Assembly (NCBI RefSeq): GCF_020623625.1
Contig: NC_060204.1
Location: forward strand, 908,501-972,500
Length of the DNA stretch: 64,000 nt
Direction: 5' to 3'
Source of the DNA: Saccharomycodes ludwigii
Lineage: Eukaryota > Ascomycota > Saccharomycetes > Saccharomycodales > Saccharomycodaceae
In this document: positions 51,352 to 60,840 of the stretch, one piece after another
Position numbering within the stretch: the stretch's first letter is position 1
Layout: each line of letters begins with the position of its first letter
The notes under the pieces: model-generated
The model's database searches: none
Told to the model about the DNA's origin: nothing
The model's input: only the letters and a program-made list of their open reading frames with translations
Made by a program: the position numbers and the translations under genes

Positions 51352-51870
51352 TATATTTTTTTATTGTATATTTCAATTTTTTTTTTGTCCATATAACATT
51401 TTTACATCGGGGGATTTTAATAGTTTTTTTTTTTTTTTTTTTTTTTTTTTGTTTTTCCGTTTATTATATATATATATATTTAGTTTAAGGCATCGGCTAT
51501 TATTATTGTTAGTATCATGAAAAAGATGTCTTTATAGTACAATTTTTAACTTACCATTTATATAAACATGCCACGTTTTAATTTCTCTTTTTCTTTTTAG
51601 TATTGATTTATACAATTTTATTTAATAAAGTAATAAACAAAATTAACGGAGCTGATCTACTTTATTATTTACTTTTTTTCATTTTTCATGTTTTTCAATT
51701 TTTTATAGTTATGCAAGAATTAAAAGGAAGCACAATGAAAAATATATTTAACGTATAGTACCAAAAGAAATCAATAAGTATACACATTAACCAATTATAT
51801 CTTCACTCTATATAAATAGTACTGTTATTACAACAAAGCTATATAAAGTTATTATCGGCATTTGAAGAGA
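51352..51870. other. Convergent intergenic region KNH1 / LHP1
   Basis: No gene is visible. It contains a T-run (51424-51450) and a TA-dinucleotide run (51467-51479); 3' ends from both sides are expected here. Confidence 0.5.
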
Positions 51871-52995
51871 TCAATGCTCTGCATCGGCAGTATTAACTTC
51901 ATCGGTCACGTTATCACTTTTATGATTGCTATTTTTATTGTCTCTATTAAATTTTCTATTTTTGTAATTGTTTTTGCCTCTATTGGATACCATATTTTTT
52001 CTTGGGCCAGAAAAACTTCTTGATCTTTTCTTACCGCTAAAGTGTTTGTTTTTAGTGGCCATTCTTTGTTGATTAAAGGCTTGTTGACTTAAACACACAA
52101 TTTTTTTATTTTCGTATTCAATATTAGATTCATTAACATGTGTAATGAACTCTTTGGCTTGTTCGGGAGTATCTAATTCGACAACAACAACATCAATAAA
52201 GATTTTACCTCCCGCATTATCCTTGATACTTTTACTGTCATCTTCTGATTTTGCAGTGTTTTCCTTACTATTACTGTTATCATCAGTAGTGACAGCATTA
52301 GTATTAGTATTAACATCTGGAACAACCTCTTCTATAGCAGATGGTGCTTCGTCAGATTTTCCATCAGCATTTTTAACAACTTCTTCCTTAACGGATTCGT
52401 TATCAACACCTTTAGCAACTTGTTCCATTCCAGATCTGTCTTCTGCGTGCTCGTCAGTACCATTAATTGAACGCTTATGATACTTGTTATTGAACCTACG
52501 ACGGTACTTTAATCTAATTTGTTTGAATTGAAATTTCTTTTCAGCATTGCATGTTTGATCAATAAATTTTTCAATTCTATCCTGAACAGCAAGAAAATCG
52601 TTTGTTTCTTCAGAAATAGGGAAATTAGTCAAAACACAACTTTTAGCCAGTTGATTGCTTTTTAATTTATCCAATTCATCAAGTTTTAAGGGGATTTTTC
52701 TTCTAATGTTTTCACCATCGGTGCTAATCTCTAAAATGGTGCTTTGTTCTCTTAAAACATTAACCACTTCATCCGCTGGTCTGTATTTCTTCATTCTATT
52801 AAAGGTTAAAATCGTGGTTATTGGAATCCAACGTTCTTCATTAGATTGACTTAATTGTTGCAAGAAATTGTCATATGGGAAATTATGTTCTGAAAAATAA
52901 AACTCCATTTGCTTGACTATCTGTGATTTTTGTTCATTAGAAAATGTTGTTGTTGTGGAGGTAGTAGGATCGTTTTTGGTAACAATATCAGACAT
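51871..52995 (-). CDS. LHP1: La protein homologue Lhp1
   Basis: The 374-residue protein has the La motif at about residues 22-105 (QIVKQMEFYFSEHNFPYDNFLQ, RMKKYRPADEVVNVLR). An RRM follows (about 130-300), interrupted by a long acidic insert rich in Asp, Glu, Asn and Lys (about 185-265). The tail is very basic (GKKRSRSFSGPRKN). La binds the 3' oligo-U of Pol III transcripts and guides pre-tRNA maturation in the nucleus. It is longer than S. cerevisiae Lhp1 (275), mainly from the acidic insert. KNH1 and LHP1 are close neighbours in S. cerevisiae as well (YDL049C, YDL051W). Confidence 0.93.
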   Translation of the reverse strand: MSDIVTKNDPTTSTTTTFSNEQKSQIVKQMEFYFSEHNFPYDNFLQQLSQSNEERWIPITTILTFNRMKKYRPADEVVNVLREQSTILEISTDGENIRRKIPLKLDELDKLKSNQLAKSCVLTNFPISEETNDFLAVQDRIEKFIDQTCNAEKKFQFKQIRLKYRRRFNNKYHKRSINGTDEHAEDRSGMEQVAKGVDNESVKEEVVKNADGKSDEAPSAIEEVVPDVNTNTNAVTTDDNSNSKENTAKSEDDSKSIKDNAGGKIFIDVVVVELDTPEQAKEFITHVNESNIEYENKKIVCLSQQAFNQQRMATKNKHFSGKKRSRSFSGPRKNMVSNRGKNNYKNRKFNRDNKNSNHKSDNVTDEVNTADAEH

Positions 52996-53390
52996 TGCTG
53001 TTAATTTGGTGATTGCAATTCTATATATATATGTATATATATTTGATAAAAAAAAAAAAAAAAAAAAGTTAATTCCTTTAAGGCATGAACAGTGGTTAAG
53101 TTATGAAAAGGGAAGGTATCAATTGTTTTGCAAAAGAAATAAAATTTGCTGGTGTGTTAAAAAAAAAAAAAAAAAAAAAAAAAACATCGTCAAAGAGATG
53201 AAAAAAAAAAAAAAAAGAAACGAAAGAGGAAAAAAAAAAATTGTTGTGTTTTATTTCATTTTTTTTTTTTTTTTAATTTATTTCTTTGAAAGCAATTACA
53301 AAATAATTTAAATCAATTGTCGGTACAGAATGTCCTTTAAAATAGAACATAGACTGGGTTATTGAAATTAATACAAAAACATTAATAGGA
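52996..53390. promoter_or_regulatory. Upstream region of LHP1 and tRNA-Gly
   Basis: No protein gene is seen; a frame at 52913-53311 is poly-Lys. Several A-runs (53048-53066, 53160-53184, 53200-53216) and one T-run occur. No LTR is seen upstream of the tRNA. Confidence 0.45.
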
Positions 53391-53461
53391 GCATCGGTGG
53401 TTTAGTGGTAAAATCCAACGTTGCCATCGTTGGGCCCCGGGTTCGATTCCCGGCCGATGCA
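53391..53461 (+). tRNA. tRNA-Gly(GCC)
   Basis: A 71-nt cloverleaf: acceptor GCATCGG/CCGATGC, discriminator A, anticodon GCC in TTGCCAT, B box GGTTCGATTCC. The D arm and anticodon arm match yeast tRNA-Gly(GCC). The acceptor stem differs from S. cerevisiae but stays paired. Oligo-T follows within 15 nt. Confidence 0.97.
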
Positions 53462-53889
53462 ATTTGTAATTAATTTTTTCTTTTTTACTTTTTTCTTATT
53501 AATCATTTAAAATAAAAAAATCGGATAGAAAAGAAGCGAAAAAAAAAATAACCCTGTATTAAGAATGTGATTTTATTTTTTTTTTTTTTTTTTTTTTATC
53601 TGTTGGGCAAAAGATGAAAAGGAAAAACGAGTTCCCGTGTTAGATAGTGTTCTTCTGGACCTTCCCCTTCTTTTTAAATGGGGAACGGGGGGGAAGGGAC
53701 GGGACAAAGGAAAATGAAAAGAAATGATGATTTAATTATGCCTAATCTTTTCCCCCCTTCTTTCCCCCCACCCCACCCTGTTTCCCACTACCCCGCTTTA
53801 CCTCTGTTATTTATTTTTCTTGGTTTTTAAAGAAAAAGAAAATAAAAAAAGTGCACAAATCATTCCAAGTGTATTTCCCGGAGATATCT

Positions 53890-53936
<47 letters not shown>

Positions 53937-54291
53937 GCAAAAGTTCACACCCCTTTCCTTCCCTTCACCCCGGGGAATTGCAAAAAAAAAAAAACAATAA
54001 ATAAAATGGAAACTTTGCTATACCAATTAACATTTTCATATTCATTTTACAAATAAGGAGAGATGAAAAATAAAATAAAATAATTAATTTAAACTAAAAA
54101 CAGTATATAAAAATAGCAGCTTTTTTTTCATATATATATGCACTTCTTTTTTTTTTTTTAAATTTCACTTTGCTTTTTTTTTTCTTTTTGGCTACCTTCT
54201 TTTGTTATCCATATCAACTACATCCATAAAACTATTAATTAACGACCCAACACAAAGCATTATAGTAATACTAGTAAAAAAAAAAAAAAAA
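53462..54291. promoter_or_regulatory. FBP1 upstream region
   Basis: It is unusually G/C-patchy for this window. It contains GGGGAACGGGGGG (53681-53693), CCCC-rich blocks (53752-53778), a Mig1-like ACCCCGC (53790-53796; GCGGGG on the other strand with AT-rich 5' side) and CCCCGGGG (53969-53976). A TAA microsatellite of about 15.7 units lies at 53890-53936. GC boxes of this kind fit a glucose-repressed promoter, by inference. Confidence 0.5.
53890..53936 (+). repeat. TAA trinucleotide microsatellite
   Basis: About 15.7 perfect TAA units, 47 bp, between GC-rich promoter patches upstream of FBP1. Confidence 0.95.
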
Positions 54292-55305
54292 ATGTCCGCA
54301 GCAAATGATCAATCAATCGATACAAATATCACCACCTTATCTACTTTTATATTAAACAGTCAAAAAGAACTGGGTACCACCAAGAATGCTACTGGTGATT
54401 TAACTCTATTATTGAACTCTTTGCAATTCGCCTTCAAATTTATCTCTCATACCATAAACAAGTCAGAACTAATTAATTTAATTGGTGTAAATAACACAAT
54501 AAATAGTACTGGCGATGTACAAAAGAAATTGGATGTTTTGGGTGATGAAATTTTCATTAATGCCATGAGAAATAGTGGTAAAGTAAAAGTACTAGTTAGT
54601 GAAGAGCAAGAGGATTTGATTATTTTTGATGAGGCCACAGGCGCCAAATATTGTGTTTGTTGTGATCCAATCGATGGTAGTTCCAATATCGATGCTGGTG
54701 TTTCTGTGGGTACCATTGTCTCTGTTTTCAAAATTAGAGAAAATAGTGATGGTACTATCCACGATGTTTTGAGAAGTGGTGATGACATGGTAGTTGCTTG
54801 TTATGCCATGTATGGTGCCTCTACCCATTTGATGATCACTTTTGGCAACGGGTTGAATGGGTTTACCTTGGACACTTCTTTGGGTGAATTTATTTTAACT
54901 TATAAAGATATGAAATTGCCTGAATTAAGGAGTATTTATTCGATCAATGAGGGTAATTACTCGGGTTGGGCTCCTGAGATCCAGAATTTTATCGATGATT
55001 TGAAAAAGACCAAACAATATAATGCACGTTACATTGGTTCAATGGTTGCTGATGTTCATAGAACGTTGTTGTATGGTGGTTTGTTTTCGTATCCTGCTGA
55101 TGGTAAAAACAAAAATGGTAAATTAAGATTGTTATATGAAGCGTTCCCAATGGCTCTAATTGTAGAACAGGCTGGTGGTAAAGCTGTGAATGACAAGGGC
55201 AAACGTATCTTGGATTTAACTCCAAAAAATATTCACGACAAAAGCAGTATTTGGTTAGGATCAAGTGGTGAAGTTGACAAGTATTTGAGTTATATCAAGA
55301 AATGA
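54292..55305 (+). CDS. FBP1: Fructose-1,6-bisphosphatase
   Basis: The 338-residue enzyme (start MSAANDQS) carries the metal-site block D125PIDGSSN132, the NATGDLTLLL and KKLDVLGDEIF segments, and the C-terminal GKLRLLYEAFPMAL. It dephosphorylates fructose-1,6-bisphosphate in cytosolic gluconeogenesis. An in-frame ATG 90 bp upstream (54202) would add a poly-Lys stretch encoded by the A-run leader; I chose 54292 because it fits the family length (348) and the A-rich leader. The N-terminus lacks the proline-2 and the RRxS site of the S. cerevisiae enzyme (see findings). S. cerevisiae FBP1 is YLR377C, beside PSY3 and SEC61, both nearby here. Confidence 0.95.
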   Translation: MSAANDQSIDTNITTLSTFILNSQKELGTTKNATGDLTLLLNSLQFAFKFISHTINKSELINLIGVNNTINSTGDVQKKLDVLGDEIFINAMRNSGKVKVLVSEEQEDLIIFDEATGAKYCVCCDPIDGSSNIDAGVSVGTIVSVFKIRENSDGTIHDVLRSGDDMVVACYAMYGASTHLMITFGNGLNGFTLDTSLGEFILTYKDMKLPELRSIYSINEGNYSGWAPEIQNFIDDLKKTKQYNARYIGSMVADVHRTLLYGGLFSYPADGKNKNGKLRLLYEAFPMALIVEQAGGKAVNDKGKRILDLTPKNIHDKSSIWLGSSGEVDKYLSYIKK

Positions 55306-55487
55306 ACAGAAATATATTGGGATGATATATATATATATATATATCTTTTGAAATTTCATGCAATTATCTAATTTGATTTAATTTTTTCTTTTCTTTTTTT
55401 TTCTTTTCTGAAAAACATATTCCATTTCATATATACGTATATAAAATAAAATAAAATAGGGTAAATAAAGGATAATGACATTTAATT

Positions 55488-56468
55488 TTACTTGCGTAAT
55501 AAAGATGTAGTTTCATTTTCTTCGATACTAGTGGCCTCACTATTGACAGGAGAGTTACTCTTTGTAGCACTAATAGTGGCAGCGCTTTTGGCCTTTTTCC
55601 ATTCCAAATATTCCTTTGGTAAGGAAGTATCAACACTAGTTGGGATAGAATACCCAACATTTTCCTTTAGTTCTTTAACCATCAAGTCTCTAACTTTAAC
55701 ACTCAACTCATCGATTTGCTCTTTGGTTGTGATATTAACAGTTGGAATAGGATCCAAAACTTTAACAATAATCTCCCCCCTATTGAAAATCTTTAATTTG
55801 TCATTCATTATGGTGCTTGTGTTACTGAAAACAACAGGAACAATAGGAATCTTACCTTCACTAGCCAAATAAAAAGCACCTTTCTTAAATGGCAGCATAG
55901 TTAATTCAGTAGTTTTAGATCTAGTACCTTCAGCAAAAATCCATAAACTTCTTTTTTCGTTAACAACTTTGGCTAACCCTTTATTAAGAGTTTGCACCGA
56001 AGAAGTCCTATTTTTTCTATCCAAAAACAAGGTATCACTCAAATACATAAACCAACCTAAAAACGGAACGTATTTCAATGATTTTTTGGATGTTACAGTG
56101 CATCCTGGGGGGAAAGCTCTACCTATCATGAAAATATCTAAGGAACTTTGGTGATTTGAAACAAAAATGCATGGTGAAGATTCTTTTAGAATATGTTCAT
56201 TGATTAATTTAACTCTTAGACCCAAAACCCAGCCAATTACATAGTACCAACATCTTGCAGTTGCCCATTGAGCATATCTTGGTTTTCCGATAATTTTCAA
56301 TACAATGGAAACTACAACACCGTATAATGCACAGAATGAAAACAGTGTTATATTAATTATCTGTTTCGTATAAAATATGATTTTAGAAATTAAGCTGGGC
56401 ATCTCTGTAAGCGATAAGTTATGAGAATCTTGTTGTTTTTTATTAGTAGTATTAATAATAAAGATCAA
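55488..56468 (-). CDS. SLC1: 1-acyl-sn-glycerol-3-phosphate acyltransferase Slc1
   Basis: The 326-residue protein has an N-terminal membrane helix and the acyltransferase motifs NHQSSLD (HX4D), FPPGCTVTSKKSLKYVPFLGWFM, EGTRS and IPIVPVVFSNTS. It makes phosphatidic acid from lysophosphatidic acid in ER and lipid-droplet membranes. The family start (short N-terminus before the first helix) fits Met23 (56402) better than the first Met, so the first 22 residues may not be translated. It is convergent with FBP1. In S. cerevisiae SLC1 (YDL052C) lies next to LHP1 and PBP4, both nearby here. Confidence 0.94.
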   Translation of the reverse strand: MIFIINTTNKKQQDSHNLSLTEMPSLISKIIFYTKQIINITLFSFCALYGVVVSIVLKIIGKPRYAQWATARCWYYVIGWVLGLRVKLINEHILKESSPCIFVSNHQSSLDIFMIGRAFPPGCTVTSKKSLKYVPFLGWFMYLSDTLFLDRKNRTSSVQTLNKGLAKVVNEKRSLWIFAEGTRSKTTELTMLPFKKGAFYLASEGKIPIVPVVFSNTSTIMNDKLKIFNRGEIIVKVLDPIPTVNITTKEQIDELSVKVRDLMVKELKENVGYSIPTSVDTSLPKEYLEWKKAKSAATISATKSNSPVNSEATSIEENETTSLLRK

Positions 56469-56513
56469 AGTTAAAGCAGAATTGGATCTATATGAGAAAT
56501 AAAAATAGAATGG

Positions 56514-56545
<32 letters not shown>

Positions 56546-56809
56546 GGAAAAATAAAAAATAAAAAAATGAGAAGATTAAAGACGGTATTAAATATTATCG
56601 TGAATAATTATCTTTTTATTGTAAAACATATCGAAAATGCTTGTTGAAAAAAAAAAAAAAAAAAAAAAAAACTTTTTTTCTTCTTTCGTTATTCATTTAT
56701 AATGTTTTTATTTTTTGTTGAAAAACCAAAATAGAAAAAAAGAAAAGGAAGAAAAAAAAAAGAAAAAAAAAGAAAAAGAAAAAAAAAAAAATTAACTAAA
56801 ACATTCCCA
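56469..56809. promoter_or_regulatory. Divergent upstream region SLC1 / PSY3
   Basis: No gene is seen. It contains AAAAG repeats (56517-56560) and A-runs (56647-56671 and 56753-56791), the last directly before the PSY3 start. Confidence 0.45.
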
Positions 56810-57454
56810 ATGGATATTATAAATCATTGTAAAATATATAAGTTATCAAAGTACTATAAACCATACAAGTATACAATCACCAACACTTCAATCAATTCTA
56901 ATCCTACTACTTCTGTAAATATTAAAATTTTATCAGCTTATCATCTTCATATAACATTGAATACATTACTTGACAATGACTATAAAGATATTATACAAAA
57001 AGATATAATACAAAATAATAAGGATCTTACCACACCTACCGTCAATTCATCGGACAATCATACTTTTACATTGGTCATAGATATCTCTTCACAATGGTAT
57101 AAACTTTGTAATAATGTTGACAATAACATTATCACAATAAATGATGCTATTATATTGAATACCGATTATGGATTAAAAAATTATATTCAAAATAATATAT
57201 TAAATACCGAGAAATTTTTACAAATTGTATCAATTAAAAACAACAACAACAATAATAATAATAATAGTGGCATTCCATTGCGTTATAGACAGCTTAAATA
57301 CGTTATAATAGATAATATATCATATATAACAACCAGTAGTAATAATAATATTAGTACCATGACATCCTTAATTGATGACTTGCATGCCACTTATGGTTGT
57401 ATTATCATCACGGTAGGATTTGATGTGGATTATTTCCACACTGCGTTTGTATAA
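56810..57454 (+). CDS. PSY3: Shu-complex RAD51-paralogue-like protein Psy3
   Basis: The 214-residue protein is poorly conserved. It shares with S. cerevisiae Psy3 an N-terminal IYKLS block, a Walker-B-like VIDI stretch (TLVIDISSQWY), the block LRYRQLKYVIIDNISYI, and a closing GCIIITVGFDVDYF. Psy3 with Csm2 forms the DNA-binding core of the Shu complex, which promotes Rad51 filament formation in error-free repair. The frame ends about 65 residues earlier than S. cerevisiae Psy3 (242), with no similar coding sequence downstream. The position next to FBP1 equals YLR376C-377C, supporting the call despite low similarity. Confidence 0.78.
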   Translation: MDIINHCKIYKLSKYYKPYKYTITNTSINSNPTTSVNIKILSAYHLHITLNTLLDNDYKDIIQKDIIQNNKDLTTPTVNSSDNHTFTLVIDISSQWYKLCNNVDNNIITINDAIILNTDYGLKNYIQNNILNTEKFLQIVSIKNNNNNNNNNSGIPLRYRQLKYVIIDNISYITTSSNNNISTMTSLIDDLHATYGCIIITVGFDVDYFHTAFV

Positions 57455-57711
57455 TAATATATTTATATTTGTAATCCGGGTTAACTGACGTACATGTGAT
57501 CTATTTATTATTATTATTATTATTATTTTTTTTTTTCCTTTTTTTTTTAAAACATTTTTCATTCAAAACATTCAGGTGACATATAAATATATATTTCTAG
57601 TCCATGATCTGCTTATTTATCACCTTATATATAGTAGTTACAATATAGGTGAAAGTAGATAAAATATCTGTTAATTGTACTACAGGGAAAGGTGGAAATA
57701 ATTATAAAATA

Positions 57712-58236
57712 ATGTCACGTTTGAATTGGGCTGCTGTTGCAAGTGGTGCTAATAACATTGCTAATACTAAGAATAAGAATACCAATAATAATAAAACTAA
57801 GAACAACAAAAATAAAAACAAAGGTCCTGTAAATAGTAGCAGTAGTTTTACCAATCTTACTGGTGTTAATACTACAAGCACTTCTAGTACCACAGTATCA
57901 AATAATAATCCCGATACAAAGGCCAGTGATAATAATAACGTTACTGAGAATAATACACCACCTTATAATAAAACAGAAATTAGATCTTATCTACATGATA
58001 ACTACCAGTACTATTTAAAGAATAATTCACCCTCCATAGTTACTTTTGATGAAAACTTTATACATAACAGTAGCAGTCTTTCAGGAGTAACCAATGGCAT
58101 GAACTATGAGGGTAATAAGAGCATGTTATCACCAGTGGATAATAATGATTGGGATACTGCTACAAATAATAAGAAGAAAAGAAATAGAAATAAAAAGTAT
58201 CATATTTTAAATAATGTTTATAAAGAGTTGAAATGA
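57712..58236 (+). CDS. PBP4: Pbp4-like protein (Pbp1-binding, low complexity)
   Basis: The 174-residue form starts MSRLNWAAVASGANN. Most of it is Asn/Thr/Ser-rich. Two short blocks match S. cerevisiae Pbp4: PPYNKTEIRSYLHDNYQYY (QPYNREEVRSYMHK in S. cerevisiae) and the end DWDTATNNKKKRNRNKKY. Pbp4 associates with Pbp1 and Lsm12 in stress-granule-type particles; no enzymatic role is known. An upstream in-frame ATG (57649) would add 21 residues, but the WAAVASG start resembles the conserved N-terminal motif better. Between SLC1 and MCH1 (YDL052C, YDL054C) the S. cerevisiae gene is PBP4 (YDL053C), as here. Confidence 0.83.
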   Translation: MSRLNWAAVASGANNIANTKNKNTNNNKTKNNKNKNKGPVNSSSSFTNLTGVNTTSTSSTTVSNNNPDTKASDNNNVTENNTPPYNKTEIRSYLHDNYQYYLKNNSPSIVTFDENFIHNSSSLSGVTNGMNYEGNKSMLSPVDNNDWDTATNNKKKRNRNKKYHILNNVYKELK

Positions 58237-58729
58237 TAAGCATTAGTTATATATATATATATATAATGTTTTAATATTTTAAATCGTTGCTTTTATTTAT
58301 CTATTTGTGTAGTATATTGCATATTATTTTATTGCATTTGGTTTGATTTATATATATTTCATAGTTAAAAAAGGAAAAAGAGAAGGGGGAATGACTAATA
58401 GCTTATAATTTACTTATATTAAGCGTCCATATATGATTTACAAATCTGCGCTTTCGTTTAATTTTTTTTTTTTTTTTTTTTTTTCTTTATCAGTTTTAAT
58501 AATGTAAATTTATATACAAAAAAAATAAAAAATCTAATTTTGATATTCTGTCCTTTTCTCTTTCCTTTTGACTTTTTTCCTTTTTCATTCTTTCTTCTCG
58601 TTTGTTTGATTCCAATTCTTCACAATAGATTATCAAACCTATAAATGTTTTTGGTGTCCATACACACTCCAAATAATCGATTTTCTAATTGTTATTTCAA
58701 ATATAAAACCAACCTGAACGCTATTACTC
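58237..58729. promoter_or_regulatory. MCH1 upstream region
   Basis: No gene is seen. AT-rich, with a TA run (58247-58263), a T-run (58460-58484) and CT-rich sequence (58550-58600) before MCH1. Confidence 0.45.
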
Positions 58730-60232
58730 ATGTCCAGTAGTATCAACATGTCGACCGGTTTATCACGTGTCGAACACAATTTAACTAAGCATATAAGATC
58801 AATCACAGGAGGTATAAATTCTATAAAAATAACATACATAGCATACATTATATCATTAGTATCATGTTTATCTGCAGGCTCGGTCACCTTGATTTCTCTA
58901 TTTACTGAACCTTGGTTAGAACAATATAATTACACTCCACTACAGATTAATCTAATAAGCAGTGTAATTAACATGGGTGGTTATTTGACACCCCCATTAT
59001 TAGGCCTATTGAGTGATTCCCACGGTCCAGTACTATTAAGTATGATCTCTTCGTTTGGGTTTGTGCCTGGTTATTGGTATTTGAGTGGTATCACTCCTGA
59101 TAACAACCATACTATTCCATTTGGACTAACGCTTTTCTGTTTTTTTTTCATTGGATGCTCCACCAGCGCTTTATTCTTCAGTGCTCTCCTTTCCTGTTCT
59201 AAATTCTATAGTAACAGCAAATTATTATGCATCAGTCTACCAACAACTTTTTATGGAATATCTTCTATTTGGATGGGGTACATATTCACACATGTTAAAT
59301 GGTTTTATACCTACTTTGATGGGGAAAAAGGTGATATACTGGATTTGCCTAAAGTTTTCAAGTTTTTAAGTATATTTTATATGTGTATTTGCTTATTTGA
59401 TTGGATTTCCACCAGTATTGTAGCAAGGTTAAAAAATGAAAGCGTGTATAAAAATACTACAGCTGTTGCTCCAATTAGTGTTGCAAGTAGCGCTACAATT
59501 GCTGATGAGCATCAAGCTTTATTGCCAGAACAAGAATGTAGTATCACTGATATGGGTAAATCTTTATCTGAATTTTTCCGTTCATCTTCGACGTATCTTT
59601 TGTTTTTAACAATGTTTGGTTCGTTTGGTGTATTAGAATCATATTTAAGTAATATGGGGGCAATTTCAAATTTGTATAACAATAGTCATAGTAAAAAAGT
59701 ATCTGCTCAGGAGACTTTAACTATATTTTCAGGTAATTCTACATCAATAAGAATAATAGTAGGAGTATTATTGGACGTGTTAAATAGAATGTTTAGTAAA
59801 AGAGGTACCAGTACTATCAAAAAAAATAAAAGCAACAGGCTTATAACTATGTCTATATTATGGGTATTACTAATGGTAGGTGCATTGTCTCAGTATATAT
59901 TTGTTATATTTGGAGACGATATCAGTTCTATAGCTTTAAATCTTGCTACTGCATGCTGTGGATTGGCTTACGGTGGATTATTTACTATATTTCCAAGTTT
60001 AGTTTTAAATATGTGGGGGCAAGATATATTTGGTACGTGTTATGGTAGTTTTATGGTTGCACCTGCTTTAGGTAGTACACTATACGGTATAATGTTTGCT
60101 AAAATATATGAAAGCACTGTTGGTGGAGGTGTAGGTAAGATTAGTTGTTTATTTAGTAATTTTATCATTACCGGTAATACGTTTACGGTTTGTTTAATTT
60201 TGAGTTTTGTGACATATTATTGGTATTTGTAG
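58730..60232 (+). CDS. MCH1: Monocarboxylate-transporter-like MFS protein Mch1
   Basis: The 500-residue protein has about twelve membrane helices in two halves (about 37-245 and 285-500), separated by a loop holding EHQALLPEQ. It contains MFS loop wording GYLTPPLLGLLSDSHGPV between helices 2 and 3 and GVLLDVLNRMF in the second half. Mch1 is a member of the yeast monocarboxylate-porter homologues; its substrate is not known, and it has been linked to the vacuolar membrane. The short hydrophilic N-terminus and the neighbouring PBP4 support Mch1 (YDL054C) rather than Mch2/4/5. Confidence 0.88.
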   Translation: MSSSINMSTGLSRVEHNLTKHIRSITGGINSIKITYIAYIISLVSCLSAGSVTLISLFTEPWLEQYNYTPLQINLISSVINMGGYLTPPLLGLLSDSHGPVLLSMISSFGFVPGYWYLSGITPDNNHTIPFGLTLFCFFFIGCSTSALFFSALLSCSKFYSNSKLLCISLPTTFYGISSIWMGYIFTHVKWFYTYFDGEKGDILDLPKVFKFLSIFYMCICLFDWISTSIVARLKNESVYKNTTAVAPISVASSATIADEHQALLPEQECSITDMGKSLSEFFRSSSTYLLFLTMFGSFGVLESYLSNMGAISNLYNNSHSKKVSAQETLTIFSGNSTSIRIIVGVLLDVLNRMFSKRGTSTIKKNKSNRLITMSILWVLLMVGALSQYIFVIFGDDISSIALNLATACCGLAYGGLFTIFPSLVLNMWGQDIFGTCYGSFMVAPALGSTLYGIMFAKIYESTVGGGVGKISCLFSNFIITGNTFTVCLILSFVTYYWYL

Positions 60233-60840
60233 ATGATTTGATGACCGACGGATGTGTGGATTGTTGGGTTGTGTGACAAATCCGCTCGGTACTAAAATAT
60301 TGCTACGGATTTTTGATATTTGGATAAGAAAAAAGGAAAAAATTATTATTATTTGGATGTTTGAAAGCGTAGTACAGCGCAGCGTGGCACTGAACAACAC
60401 TGAACAACACCGCACATCACCGCACAACACCGCACACTAAAACCAAAAATAATATCGTGAATGTCAAACCTGTTAAAAATAAAAATAAAAATGGATTTGT
60501 TGTCCTTTATTTTTTTTGCTGAGTACTTTTCTTCATTCTAAATTTTTTCTCTTTTTCTTTTTCTTTTTTATTCAATTGTTCAATTAATAACAAAAAGTAT
60601 TCCCTGTATCAAAATAAAAGAAATTTTCATTCCTTTTCTAATACTTATATATATATATATATACAAATATTTATCTACTTTACTACTCTTCTTTTTTCCT
60701 TTTCTTTTTGTTTTCCTTCCTTTTTTTTTTTTCTTTTTCCAGATTCATTTCACCAAATCTAATCAAAGCTAATAACTTAAAAATATACTCAAGACCATAT
60801 AAATATATATACCCCCATTAATACACAAAGGTATAGCAAA
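60233..60840. promoter_or_regulatory. SEC61 upstream region
   Basis: No gene is seen. It contains a GC-richer patch (60360-60385) leading into a tandem repeat of about five 10-bp units (60389-60438), CT-rich sequence (60685-60740) and a TA run (60648-60662). Confidence 0.5.
60389..60438 (+). repeat. 10-bp tandem repeat upstream of SEC61
   Basis: Five consecutive units of the form CACTGAACAA or CACCGCACAW, that is CAC(T/C)G(A)AC-type decamers. Two are identical, then three are a CCGCACA variant. The array is distinctly GC-richer than the surroundings. Confidence 0.85.
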
